Shown: positions 32,369 through 43,334 of the stretch, in pieces
Layout: every line of letters starts with the position of its first letter
Position numbering within the stretch: the first letter of the stretch is position 1
NCBI GenBank assembly: GCA_025602905.1
Contig: JAHLKI010000001.1
Location: 806,001-870,000, forward strand
Direction of reading: 5' to 3'
Length of the DNA stretch: 64,000 bases
Source of the DNA: Phlyctochytrium arcticum
Taxonomy: Eukaryota; Chytridiomycota; Chytridiomycetes; Chytridiales; Chytridiaceae
Notes under the pieces: generated by a model
Told to the model about the DNA's origin: nothing
The model's database searches: none
What the model saw: the letters and a program-made list of their open reading frames with translations, nothing else
Translations under genes and position numbers: made by a program

Positions 32369-34298
32369 TAAGACGTTACTCGGTAGGTGGTACCTTTGAG
32401 AGATGATAACTCGCTCATTGAACTAATCGCATTGACACACAGAGAGTGCGCTCATTGATGCTTTCATGTATTTTGTCATTCTTTGTTTCCCCCTCTCCTT
32501 TCATTTGTATTTGAGAGCTATTTTTTCTGAATAATATTGCATATCCGGCCATGGCATGATTGACTTAGAAGATTGACACAGTATTGGAATCCCATGAGTG
32601 TATCAACATTTCAGGTATCAACATTGCAGCAATATGGATTGAAATGTTGCTACAATGTGTGGAGGTCAATCTGTAGTAAATGCGAGCACCCTAACCTTGC
32701 CACAATAAAACAGGCGCTATTGAGACAATATTTTACTGACATTGACACAATGTTGGCCATCACATTGCACCAACAGTGGAGACTTTAGCGGTGTAACACT
32801 GCAAATGTTGCATAACAATGGGATTTGCAACTTCTTGAGCAACAATGCAGCTGACGTCGTTCATGTAAAAAGGTGTTCCATTGATCGACTTATGCTCATC
32901 AACTTGTCCGCCAGTCTGGAAAATACATTTAGAAATGGCCGTACGTACTCCATTCGTTGTGACAAACCTTGGTGTGTAACTTTGCCAGCAGTTTCTTAAT
33001 CGCATCAATCGGTGGTAATACCAATCCAAGTTGTCCTGCCCACCACCAAATCATTTTCAGGACCGCATTTGACAGGGGATGTCGCGGCATGGTCATGAGA
33101 ATAGCGCAAAGGGCTGTTTTGCGATTGGGGAATGGAAACCAGTTTGGGTCATCTTTCTCATTCTGGCGAGGGGGTGCATGAGTGGTCATTGGTGGTGGCT
33201 GCTCCCACTCAAATGTCTCCTCGTCCCTCTTCCGGCCGTCCAACTCCTCAGCCTCTGCTTGTAGTCGCGCTCTTTCTGCCTGCTCGCGAAGATAATAAAA
33301 TAGATTCAAGCCATTCGCTGGCGCAGATGTTTGGGTGCTCGGATTGTACACGCCCAGGGTCTCCAAATCCACTTCCATCACATCCTCATCCACTTCCATC
33401 GGAGAAGGATCTGAAATTGTACTATCGTCGGTAGCTAAATGGTTGGGTACAGTACTGTCCGCTAGATTTGCCTGTGCATCTCGCAAATGCAGATGGCTTC
33501 TGCTTTCCAGATGCTTTTTCTTGACCGACAATTTGTTCTTGATGGAAATGTGGCACGTTTTGCAGCGCACAATGTTATTGCTTCCTTCTACTATGGCAAA
33601 TTGCAGCTTGACTTGGTCCATAACTTTTCTGTGTGCGGCAACTTCCTCTCGGACATTTCCTTCTAGTCGTTCAAGTTGGTGTAAGTCCCCCACCTCATAT
33701 GGTCTTTTTTGTAGTCGAGGCATCTTAAAGATTCAGGTGACAGGTGAAGTGCAATGGAGAGATGGAGATAATGCTTGGACTTGGAACTGCGAAAGAAAAC
33801 AGTTCGTCACTGAAGCTCCACCTATTACCGTTTTGGGAAAAACATTGCAGCAATGTGAGGCCTGTTAACATTACCACAATATAGTTCTCAATCTTGATGG
33901 GTGGTTGAAAACAATGTGGACGGAGGGTAAAAATCAACTTGCGCTCAATATAGTGTCAATGTTTGCGCAACAAAGCTATTGTGCACATTGAGACGACATG
34001 GGGAGCAACATTGAGACATGGTATGGAAAAAAAGATGTTAGGAACGTTGAAAAAAGATGTGTTCAACAGTGTTTTTAACATTGCCACAACAAGCGGAGTC
34101 AATGTTGCCTGATTATCAAATCAACGTTTACGCCACATTGGATCTCGGTCAATATTTTATCAACATTGGGAGGGTTTAGGAGTGTATATACAAGAATCTA
34201 AGATCTACTCAAATGGGTTCTGCTCATTGCGGATTCACTTGTCTCCACAGCACAAAACGCTTTGTAATGACCATATCGAAAAAAAGTCAAAAGGAAGG

Positions 34299-34369
34299 GG
34301 CTCCTCCGGGAATCGAACCCGGGACCACCCGCACCCTAAGCGGGTATTATACCACTAAACCAAGGAACC
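34299..34369 (-). tRNA. tRNA-Pro (anticodon AGG)
   Basis: 71 nt, no intron. On the minus strand, acceptor strands GGTTCCT and AGGAGCC pair over 7 bp (one G-T). The D-arm carries the B/A-box sequence TTTAGTGGTATAAT, the anticodon stem CCCGC/GCGGG encloses TTAGGGT (anticodon AGG), and the T-arm has GGTTCGATTCC. T-runs follow the 3' end (TTTT within 34288-34291 and a longer run near 34280), as a Pol III terminator. The transposon end lies 114 bp downstream. Confidence 0.95.
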
Positions 34370-34779
34370 CTTTTTGCGATGAATTTCGTTCCTGAATGTC
34401 ACATGATATAATATGTGGTATCTAGTATGAACTGCTGTGGTTCACTGTGGGCTCACGGGAGGTCTGCCTTTTCAAAAACGCTGGGAACATCGGGTCACCA
34501 TATAGCCAGTCCAACAACAATTAGCTGACAGCTACCATGAAGCGCAACTTAATATACGGAGGTACTAGAATCTGTGTTTTGTATCAAGACCAAAAAAATT
34601 AGGGGGATTGGTGAAGAGAGAACTATTAGAAGGGGTTGGTAAAAGTATGTGCAGTAGAATAAAGGGAGAAAAATTAGGGAGAAAAGGGGAAGGGGGGAGT
34701 AAGTTGGGTAGTATATACATGAATACTAGTTGGATACGTGGGGTTTAGAAAGTGGGAGAGTGAGAGGCAAAAAAAAGGA
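34370..34779. other. Intergenic region
   Basis: tRNA 5' flank and phosphatase 3' flank; nothing else recognised. Confidence 0.5.
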
Positions 34780-36012
34780 TTAGATGGTCCGGCCACCGGC
34801 TTGCCACTCACAGAGAGCCCCGACAAACCCCACACTAGGACACACACCAGGCGCGCGCTGTTTGACAAACGTATACGCCTCTTGCACCGATGAGCCATGG
34901 AACCACATCACGTAGGCAATCACGATAGCGGCGGATCGGGCCACGCCTTGCGCGCAGTGGACCAGGACGGGCCGCGAGGATGTTTTTGCCGCGTGGATAA
35001 AGGTGATGGCTTCAGAGAGGTTGGGGGGCAACGAGTCGGGAGAGTGCGTTAATGGTAGATGGAGGTACTGGGTGGGTTCCCGTGGCGTGGGAGATGAGGT
35101 GAATTCGCAGATGGGAGAAAGGGGGAGGGATGATGGTTGTGGGCGATCGAGTTCTTGGGCGACGTTGAGAATGGCAGTGATGCCGAGTCGAGAGAGGAGG
35201 TGAGAGTCCTGAGCCGTGAAGGCTGAGCCGAGGTAGACGCCTGGAAGGATTTCGGCGGGCCCGGTCGGGTACACTTCTGCATAATTGGCATCAGTTTCTT
35301 CGCAAGGGGGAGTGAGGATGGCTGATGACAATTGGGATGATGGGGTGAAAGGGTGCGAGCAGGGAATATCCAAAGATGTAGGAGAAGCGAGTTGGGACAT
35401 GGGTTTGGGGAGAATGAGAGATAGCCCAGGAGCGCGACGTGAATTCACCCTCTGAATAGGAGAACAGGATTTTGAGGCGGTGGGAAATGAGATTGTTCGA
35501 GATTGAATGGGTGATGGTGGGTTGATGTGAAGCGTGGGCCGAGCAGCTGTAGCTGAACCAGGTGGACTTGGTGAAGGGTAAAACCTGGCTGAATCCTGAG
35601 CGGTCGTGTCAAGCGGAACCGGAATCGGCGAAGCATCGATATCCCGAGCTACAGGTGCTGGAGCCGCGAGATCCATACCGCCCCACCCGGCGGCGGCTTT
35701 GAAATTGTATCCGCCATGCAAGCGAGACTCGTCAAATGGGGTGACGATGCGGGGACTCGGGTTGTTGAAGGTATTGGATCGTTTAGGGGCCAGAGAGCGA
35801 ACCCTTGACTCTTCACAGTTTGTTGTGGGATGAGCAGGGGCATTGACGGCGATTTTGAGTCCGCGGTGGTTACGTAGTCCGCGAGGGCGTGAGGGTTGTG
35901 ATGGTGTAGAAATCATTGTAATGTGTGCCGAGTATAGATGTTTTGTAGATGAGCCTGCCGAGTGGACTGAGGGTCTCAAAGATAGTGTGATTGTGGGAAA
36001 ATTCTGTAACAC
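34780..36012 (-). CDS. Dual-specificity protein phosphatase (MAPK-phosphatase-like)
   Basis: An intronless 410-codon frame; the second ATG (35916, MISTPSQ) may be the true start. About 230 residues of Pro/Ser-rich, probably disordered N-terminus precede the catalytic domain, which begins at PAEILPGVYLGSAFTAQDSH. The active-site loop is VLVHCAQGVARSAAIV, matching HCxxGxxRS with nucleophile C353 and Arg359, and the following AYVMWFHGSSVQEAY helix is typical. Such enzymes remove phosphate from Tyr and Thr of MAP kinases in cytosol or nucleus. No MAPK-docking motif was identified with confidence. Confidence 0.88.
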   Translation of the reverse strand: MLQNFPTITLSLRPSVHSAGSSTKHLYSAHITMISTPSQPSRPRGLRNHRGLKIAVNAPAHPTTNCEESRVRSLAPKRSNTFNNPSPRIVTPFDESRLHGGYNFKAAAGWGGMDLAAPAPVARDIDASPIPVPLDTTAQDSARFYPSPSPPGSATAARPTLHINPPSPIQSRTISFPTASKSCSPIQRVNSRRAPGLSLILPKPMSQLASPTSLDIPCSHPFTPSSQLSSAILTPPCEETDANYAEVYPTGPAEILPGVYLGSAFTAQDSHLLSRLGITAILNVAQELDRPQPSSLPLSPICEFTSSPTPREPTQYLHLPLTHSPDSLPPNLSEAITFIHAAKTSSRPVLVHCAQGVARSAAIVIAYVMWFHGSSVQEAYTFVKQRAPGVCPSVGFVGALCEWQAGGRTI

Positions 36013-38191
36013 GAAAGAGGGAAAAGTTCAGAGTCTGCCCAACCATTTAAATATCTCATAAAGATGTGCTCCTCACCTTTTTGGGCTCGCCGAAAAGCGT
36101 TTCGAAAATGCAATGACGGAAGAAGCTCAATTAAACCATCGGAACAGCTGAGGTTTGCTGATTTGAACTGCGTTGGTGTGGGGGAAAAGTACAGTGTTTA
36201 AAAACTGCTCACAGGAACAGAGCAGGATGATGGAATGTGATATTGAGTTGTGGCCCGAACTGTATGAATGAAACTGATTTCGAGTGGAGCGTAAATGTAA
36301 TAGTCGATGGGCAAACAGATGGTCACGGTCTAATGAAGCAAGATGGTGATGGAACGATGTTGCCAGGGAAAGGTAAAGATTTGGGGACAGGATCTGATTG
36401 CTGCAAACAAGGTTGGGACCTCCGATGTTGCGGACCCGAGTAGATGTTTGTGGAAGTGCAAGTTTGAAGGCTGTAGGGTCAATGAAGGAGGTGCAACCAG
36501 GCAGCCCTTATAGACGGTGGAGGTTGCAGCTGGTGATGAGTTCCGAACGACAACCGGAAGAGAGGTTGGGGCTTAAAATCTGCTGGACGGGCTCTGGTTT
36601 ATATAGATCGCTTGACCAGAGTGAGGTGGTGTCTGATGTCGGGTCAAAGTCGGAGCAATGGTGGTCGTACGGGAGGTTATCAGGTGAGACTAATCGATAG
36701 AGTCTGTTGGTTATCGAATAGACAATGGGGAAGGAAAAGAAAGGAATCAATAAAAGTTAACTTTTGGAATGTAACGTATACTCGAGTACCCACGGCCGCG
36801 CAATGACCACAAAACACCCACAAACTGATTGGCCGTTTTTTTCGGTCAGACTCGAAGGATGGAAACAGCTCTGCACGGCAAAGCCAGGCTAATGAGAGAA
36901 AATGAAATAGCTCCTCAAACCATGAAGGTACAGCCAAGTCATTTGCCTTCCAATCCGTTCATGACCCCAACCGGAATATCATATTTCGCATTTCCACCCA
37001 AAACAGCAGGGGGAACGAAACAGTACCTGGAATGAAAATAGATGTTTCGAGTCTTGTTCCGCCGCGCAATAGTTTCGGGATCTGCGCTTGCGCAGGCCGG
37101 CCGAATGTATGTATGTGTGTTGGTGGTGAAGTAGAGGTTCTTTGCAAGCAGGTTTTGTAAGTTGGACGGTCAAAAAAGTTGACAGATCCAAAGGTCCGCC
37201 TCAAAACCAAAACCGCTCGGGCGGAGCAGCAGCAGGCAGTTTGCGGTTGCGGTGCGGTGACAGGGCGGAGCTGGCGTTGCCAAACCAGCCGCAACCTCTC
37301 GCGTAGCACACACACTTTTGGCCTGCCAAGACCCGAGAGATTCGAGCGAGATCCTTTTTGGCAGGATCCTGGGGATCTTTTTTGGCAATGGCGAGCAACC
37401 TCCTGCCAGCAACGGTGGGCTCTTGAATATCATATTATTGAGGATCGTGGACGGTTGGGACCGAGTGAGTTGTATTCACAGAGGCGCTTCCATTCCTCCG
37501 ATGTCCCTTATACGACCAAAATGCACACTAATGCACTAATGACCATTTGGCAAAATCGCAGACGCTGGCATGGAAATGCTTGATAGCAAATCTTACTTTA
37601 CTCGTACTCAAAAGCGTTGTTTAAGCATTTCGCGAATATCGATAGAGTAGGCCATTCTCCTGGCCCTCACAATTGTTCCTTTAGCCAAGACTTTTGATCC
37701 GGAAACGAAAGAAACGCTCTGGGTGAAAATGTGGGAGGTCGCCGCAATTGACCGCACAGAGGTCGCACAGGGCTCGCGCCACACACGTGGGCGGGGGGAA
37801 CCCTCGCGAACCCTCGCTTCCATTCAGCCAGCCAGGATCGCCAAAGTCAATGCCAATCTTGAACAAACAAACGCTGGAGGATGGCATATTAGAGTGACGA
37901 TAGGTCTCGCTGCAACACCACTAAAGCACTGGAAAAGAGGGCAGTCACACCCGGAAAAGGCCGCTCGACTTTGTGGGAGGAGTTGGCGGAGTTTGGAGAC
38001 TGAGTTCGGAAGTCAAAGATTTACCAAATCTTGGAACCAGCAGAGCATTCAAGGACAACGGAAGTGGAACTACAGACGAGTATCTGCGGGAACGGTGATA
38101 TATCCCTATTACCCAGGTTCACTTTGTCAACTGGGAGAAGCGTAGAACTGGAGATTGGGTCAGGGACGAGACTCTAGGTCAACTTTCCACA
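36013..38191. other. Long intergenic region between divergent genes
   Basis: 2.2 kb between the start codons of the phosphatase (minus) and kelch gene (plus). It probably contains both promoters. Short frames are present on both strands, none recognisable. Confidence 0.5.
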
Positions 38192-39766
38192 ATGACAACC
38201 ACGCAACCGACGATACCGACGAACGGAGGGGGAGGATCTGGCGGAACATCTGCTTCAGGTGAGGCAGCCGGTGCTGGTCGCCGGCGTGCACCCACTGCCA
38301 CGTCACCAGCTACAGCCCCCAGTGAGCCGCCAAATACCAAACCGCCGTCATCTGCAGTACCCGGCACACCCAATACTTCGCATCCACCATTTTCTCAGCA
38401 TCAACCCCCACAGCAACATCAAGCACAAGCACAAACAAAGCCGCAAAATGAAGTGGCTCCTTCTCGGCATTCGTCAAATGTGTCAGTGAACGGCAGCACA
38501 TCTAGCGGTAGCAGCCCCATTCCATCCATGCACTGGTCCAAAATCCCGCTTCGCGGAACTCACTGCCCTCCACCCCTTCGTGCCCATACCACAACCGTCG
38601 TTGGGGGATCCAAACTCTACGTTTTCGGAGGATGCGATGCAAAAGCGTGCTATTCTGATCTGTATATTTTTGACACGGAAGCGCTCTGGTGGACGCGACC
38701 CACGACATATGGCGACAAGCCAAAAACAGTACGCGCTCATTCTGCTGCGCTCGTGGCGAATCGCTACTTGGTGGTCTTTGGTGGAGGGGACGGACCGCTA
38801 TATTACAATACACTCTACATATTAGATACCAAAACTTTGACTTGGTACGCGCCACAAAGCTGCGTCATTACACCGGGAAGCATCGGCGAGGACGGGAATA
38901 CGTCAACTGTACCAGGAGGACCCTCTGCTCGTCGTGCGCATACTTCCTGGGTCTATAACGACAATGTGTATGTATATGCTGGTGGCGATGGTGTTCGTGC
39001 GCTGAGCGACCTGTATGTCCTTCATACTGCGCAAAACTTTCACCCACCCTTCAAAACTCCCGTTGAATGGCAATTGCTGCAAACAACCGGCGGGCCTATA
39101 GCAACCCCAAGCAGTGGATCCACACCGGCAGTCACAGCTCCCGCCAACCGAGGTTATCATACCTCTACCCCTGTTCAGAATACCCCTCTGGTCCTCCTAT
39201 TTGGCGGCAGTGATGGCCATGAATGCTTCTCCGATGTCCAAATCCTAAATGTTCGTACTCTGACTTGGACACCCGCACCTCTCGATCGAGCTTTTCCTCG
39301 ATTATCGCATACGGCAACCCAAGTGGGATCCTACCTCTTTGTGCTGGGCGGCCACGACGGGACTCGGTACGGTAACGAAGCCCTCCTCCTCAATCTTGTC
39401 ACCATGAACTGGGAGACCCGCACAGTGTATGGCAAGGAGCGACCCGAAGGGCGTGGATACCATACGACATGCTTGGTTGACTCGCGGCTATGGATGTTTG
39501 GTGGATATGATGGTGCACGGGTGTATGGCGATTTATGGGCGCTGGAGTTGAGCGCCAGCGCGTACCTACCCCAGATTACCGCGTTTGAGGTTGGCGGGGT
39601 AGGATATACCCCTCCCCCTCCCCAGCAGCACCAGATACGCTCGCAGCGGCAACAGCCCCCTGCGGGAGCGGTTACTGGCCGGCAGTCAACTACAGTTGCA
39701 GGCGGTTTCGTGACTGGAGCGAGCGGGCCGCAAACACCCATGAACAACATACCAGATCGTTCATAG
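38192..39766 (+). CDS. Kelch-repeat beta-propeller protein
   Basis: An intronless 524-codon gene. The first ~110 residues and last ~60 are low complexity (Gly, Pro, Gln, Ser). Between them are six kelch blades, each with a GG doublet followed by a spaced Tyr/Leu-Trp pair: LYVFGGCDAKACYSDLYIFD, LVVFGGGDGPLYYNTLYILD, VYVYAGGDGVRALSDLYVLH, VLLFGGSDGHECFSDVQILN, LFVLGGHDGTRYGNEALLLN and LWMFGGYDGARVYGDLWALE. Kelch propellers act as protein-interaction scaffolds. Relatives include Tea1/Kel1 polarity factors and Ras-pathway proteins, but this one lacks a visible coiled coil, so no role is assigned. Confidence 0.88.
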   Translation: MTTTQPTIPTNGGGGSGGTSASGEAAGAGRRRAPTATSPATAPSEPPNTKPPSSAVPGTPNTSHPPFSQHQPPQQHQAQAQTKPQNEVAPSRHSSNVSVNGSTSSGSSPIPSMHWSKIPLRGTHCPPPLRAHTTTVVGGSKLYVFGGCDAKACYSDLYIFDTEALWWTRPTTYGDKPKTVRAHSAALVANRYLVVFGGGDGPLYYNTLYILDTKTLTWYAPQSCVITPGSIGEDGNTSTVPGGPSARRAHTSWVYNDNVYVYAGGDGVRALSDLYVLHTAQNFHPPFKTPVEWQLLQTTGGPIATPSSGSTPAVTAPANRGYHTSTPVQNTPLVLLFGGSDGHECFSDVQILNVRTLTWTPAPLDRAFPRLSHTATQVGSYLFVLGGHDGTRYGNEALLLNLVTMNWETRTVYGKERPEGRGYHTTCLVDSRLWMFGGYDGARVYGDLWALELSASAYLPQITAFEVGGVGYTPPPPQQHQIRSQRQQPPAGAVTGRQSTTVAGGFVTGASGPQTPMNNIPDRS

Positions 39767-40268
39767 TAGGAAATCTACGTTCTTACTCGTCGTCGTCGCT
39801 AAATCCAACAGTTTCGCTTACATTTTATTTTATACCAATGATTTCCTGTTTTTGTAATTAATGATATCCTGTTACGAGTATGTGATAATGTAAAAGATTT
39901 GGGTTTTATAATGTCTTTTTTGTTCTGTTTGTCAGTAGTTACAAGTTCCTTTTTACAAATGATACAATAAACACAATGCCGTCTCTCATTTCCCCTACCC
40001 CCCGCAGACTAAAGTACAGATTAGATACATAAATAACAAGAATTTTTTCAGCAAGATATGCCGCTGAGCTTGACGGTACGCCAAAAGTAAGTAGATTGGT
40101 TTCCAAAAAAGGGAAAAAAAGTAGTTGAACAGGCAGGACTTTCAACGATCAACGCGAAGAGTCGGTGGTTGCTTTGCTGATGTTGTGGTGGGATATAAAC
40201 ACGGTTGAATAGTTGAATAGGGAAAGTAAAGGTTGAAGGAAAAGGTACTAGAGTCGTCCTCATTTCCC
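39767..40268. other. Intergenic region (convergent 3' ends)
   Basis: AT-rich spacer between kelch and chitinase gene 3' ends; no gene. Confidence 0.6.
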
Positions 40269-42721
40269 TCAAGCGTCAAGAATGTCGCGCACGCCCTGGG
40301 CGAAATTTTCGTTCGAGTCGGCTGTAGTGACTTCCCACAACATGACACCGCCAAACCGTGTTCGGTAGTCCTGTTTCCAACGAGCAATAATGGTGGTCAT
40401 GCTAGGTTGAGCAGTGTCGCTGGTACTGACGAGAGGAACAAAACTTTGGGGTGAGGCGGCTGCTATGGAGGAGGGTGCGCCGATGAGAAGGCGGACGTTG
40501 GGGTTGGCCGAGACGGTGTTGGCCCAGTTGACCCAAAATTCGACGGCGTCTTGCCAGGCAGGAGTTGGGAAGGCAAAGTTGCCGCAGCTGCACAAAAGTT
40601 GGTAAATTTTCGACCTTAGATTGAGCCGAGGGAAAGTGTACTTACGGGTTATTGTACCACTGAATGTTGAGCCAGTCAAAGTATCCTTTAGCGTAAGCGG
40701 TGTCTTGCAAAACATCCGGGAAGAAGCATTGTGGTGCAGCTAAATGAGGAGTTGTAAGTTTTCTCTAGGTCTAATGCATTCGCTCACCGCCAAAAAATCT
40801 TACCCGTGATGAAAAACTTGCGACCACTGGCATCCGTATCCATCAAGGCCCGAATGTCCCGCAAAAATATATCATAGCCAAAATCATCTCCACCCTCCAC
40901 GTCCAAGTCGATGCCGTCCAAGATAACTCCCGGCCCAAAGGGTCTCACAAAACCGGCCTGGGTGCCCCCCAGAAACATGTTCCACAAGGCCAGCGTAAAT
41001 CGATTCACATCGGCCAAGTCCGAGAATCCGACGGAGGCAATCCCACCCCCGAGGGATAAGATGACCTTTTTGCCGAGGTTTTGGCAGCGGCGGATGGCTT
41101 GACCGACCAAAGGGCAGTTGAGGACGGTCGAGCCCGGGAAGGTCTCACCGCAGTGACTAGAGAGGTTGATGTCGATGGTGTTTTCGGCATTCTTAAAGAC
41201 GTTGGCAAAGGCAATGTTGAGGACATTGTAGGGTCCAGAGCAGTAAGCGTCAATCTCGTTTTCCGGGGACGTGGCCTTTGTTACTGCAGCGTTGGCGCTG
41301 ATTGGTATAAATGGTCATCTTACTATACAGGGGCTGCAACAACAAAAGTTTTACTTACAAGGCAACATTTTGGCCCCAGTAGCCCACTAGAAGGCGGCCA
41401 GTATCCGCGAGACCGGTCAAATCCACACCTTCGTTGGACGGTGGAGTGGGTATCGGGCGCTGGGTGGTAGTTGGTGTCGCGGGAGGACTAACGAATGTGG
41501 GTGATGCCGGAATGGAGGGCGATGGAGTTGCGCTTGGGGGAGGTGTAGTGGATGACGGTACTGGAGAGGTAGATGGTGCCGAGGGGGACGCGGATGATGG
41601 AGTAGCTGGTGTTGCGCTTGGGGTTACGCTGGGAGTTGCGCTGGGAGTTGCACTTGGGGTTGTGCTGGGAGTTACCACAGTCGGCAAGCTCGGGGAAGAA
41701 GTCACCACTGGAGTAGCAGAGGGAACACTATTTGGGGGACTTGCACTCGGGATTGACACAATTGGAGAACGTGTTGGGCTAGGAGTAACAGGGCCAGGGG
41801 GGAGACTGGAAGGAGTTGCGTTCGGAAAGGGACTGAGTGGACCAGCTGTTGGGAGTAACGAAGGTGATACACTCGATGACGGGACCGGCTCAATCAGAGT
41901 TACGGTTGCTGGGTTGTCATCATCATCATCACAGTCTTCATCATCGTCACCATCGTTGCCTCCGTCATCATCTCCCGAGCCCGAGTTTGAAGAGAAAACC
42001 AAGTCAAAAACTGGCACATCGTCAATCTGTTCCTTCAGACTGGGAAATCGGGCACAGAAACCGGTAGTCTTGCTCGACCCGGCAACAATAGCCGCATTCC
42101 AGTCCTCGGGTGTTACATCCCACTCCTGCTGAGTTGTCGTCGAAACATTGTTGCTAAGAACCTCAGTGTAGGTGCCTGACCAGCTGGTGTATAGTTTTGC
42201 TTTGGGTGGAAGTGTGGCGTGCAATCGCCAGGAAACTGATACATCGGGCCCAGGGTTGACGAGACGGAGATGAGCACAGAAACCGGCGTAAAAGATTTTG
42301 AGAGTGAAATCAACGACCCCCTTCCAGTTTTCTGCACGTCCCGTGAAACAAAGATCGCAATCAGAGATTGTAAATAAATCAAATTGACTTGGCAATTACC
42401 TGCATCCACACTGGTCTGAGAGCTGTCCTTATTGTGATACTGGACGTGTTCCTTGTATGATTTGGACTCCCATGGTCGAAGAAGTTGCGACTGTTGCCGC
42501 TTTCCAATCGAGAAGAGACCTTGTCCTCCATCAGCAGTTTGCCGTCTGATCAATGTTACGCCGATTTGGGAAGCTTTACGCGTAGGATCGGAGCGGAGAA
42601 ACGACCGACTCAACCATCGAGTTGGGAACGCGTCAATTGTATTCGACAACGCGACGATGAAAAAGAGAACGACAAGGATGGAAGCGGGCCGGCCCACTCC
42701 ACGATGAATTTTGAGCATCAT
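40269..42721 (-). CDS. Secreted GH18 (class III-type) chitinase with CBM2-like domain
   Basis: Five exons (42721-42400, 42331-41359, 41297-40804, 40739-40646, 40587-40269) with introns of 68, 61, 64 and 58 bp, frame-checked; 733 residues. The start at 42721 opens a signal sequence (ASILVVLFFIVALSNTIDAF). A CBM2-like module follows (ENWKGVVDFTLKIFYAGFCA, VSWRLHATLPPKAKLYTSW, WNAAIVAGSSKTTGFCARF), probably binding chitin or cellulose. An acidic run (GDDDGGNDGDDDEDCDDDDD) and a long Ser/Thr/Pro linker likely to be O-glycosylated precede the catalytic domain. That begins LLVGYWGQN and holds KKVILSLGGGIASVGF and the active site DGIDLDVEGG with acid E566. Likely role: cell-wall remodelling or chitin breakdown. 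Confidence 0.9.
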
Positions 42722-43334
42722 CGCGTTCTGGGGTGTTTGATGATACCTCGCCAGCAAGGATGAGAAAAATGTGGGCCCCCGTTCGGGAATAGATCCGATG
42801 CAATACACCCACAACCAAAAGGAGATGTCGGAGGCAATTCGCAAGGTTCTAGCGGTGGTTCACAGGGGCCCACCGACCTTTTATATATGACCGGCGCCTC
42901 ATTGCCCCCTTTCTGCGCATTCAGGCGGTTGAGACTTCCAAAAGCTGCGGATGACTTTACCGCACAGCCAATTGAACGCAGTTCTGTTTAATTTCCTGGG
43001 TGTAAGGTAATTATGGTTTGCACCTTCTGTCGGGATTCGAAGAATCGAAGGGCGGCAGCGGCTCATCAGGGACGTTTTCAAACTCCGAAATGCTTACGTT
43101 ACCTACTATATTCGCAAAGATTCGAACCATTATTACATAATCACGATTACAGTGAAGCAGTGAAGGCAAGAGAGAGAGAGAAGAGAGAGATCGAGACAAC
43201 CAGGGAGACGGACAGGGAGAGAGAGGGTTACGATGTTTAGTGCGTGCAACGACAAGTGACTTGTAAAAGATTGAGCAACTTACCATTTCTGTATATTGAT
43301 GGATGCACACCGTTCAGTGTGCCATCACTGTGAA
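42722..43334. other. Intergenic region with GA-rich low-complexity tract
   Basis: A purine-rich GAGAGA tract lies near 43165-43225. Otherwise chitinase promoter and 3' flank of the Fanzor-like gene. Confidence 0.6.

Larger units (their letters stand above)
26848..32793 (+). mobile_element. Plavaka-type DNA transposon, inner intact copy (5,946 bp)
   Basis: Inserted in inverted orientation into the outer copy. Ends are CACTCCTAAACCC at 26848 and TTTAGCGGTG ending at 32793, with TA at 26846-26847 and TA at 32794-32795. The uninterrupted site is readable in this same copy around 28231-28240 (CAGTGTTACG), which has one TA, so the TA is a true 2-bp target-site duplication. Encodes an apparently complete transposase and an accessory gene. 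All frames compared with the outer copy are residue-for-residue identical, which implies very recent transposition or gene conversion. Confidence 0.95.
23870..33723 (-). pseudogene. Plavaka transposase, outer copy, split by the nested insertion
   Basis: The outer element's transposase gene: exon 1 at 33723-32968, the first 40 codons of exon 2 at 32915-32796, then the inner element, then the rest of exon 2 from 26845 to 25041, and exons 24984-24313, 24249-24073 and 23997-23870. The break falls in the Tyr codon of QCYAERND (about residue 293). Apart from that break the predicted protein equals the inner copy's, so inactivation was by self-insertion, not point decay. Confidence 0.88.
22291..34184 (-). 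mobile_element. Plavaka-type (CACTA-like) DNA transposon, outer copy, interrupted by a second copy
   Basis: The span is 11,894 bp. Removing the inner copy (5,946 bp) and one TA leaves exactly 5,946 bp, the length of the inner copy. Termini read CACCGCTAAAGTCTCC and, from the other end, CACTCCTAAACCCTCC (12 of 16 match), so terminal inverted repeats are short and imperfect. Read on the minus strand, the transposase starts near the 34184 end. The element carries two genes, transposase and a 307-aa accessory protein. This copy is dead for transposase because the inner copy sits in codon ~293. Subterminal regions are rich in CAATGTTG/CAACATTG motifs. Confidence 0.92.

Noticed and set aside
22291..32793. 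Simple inverted duplication (palindrome) explanation for the repeats
   Set aside because: Equal element lengths, matching termini and TA duplications fit nested transposition exactly; a plain inversion would not leave the A-B-A'-B' order with TA at each junction.
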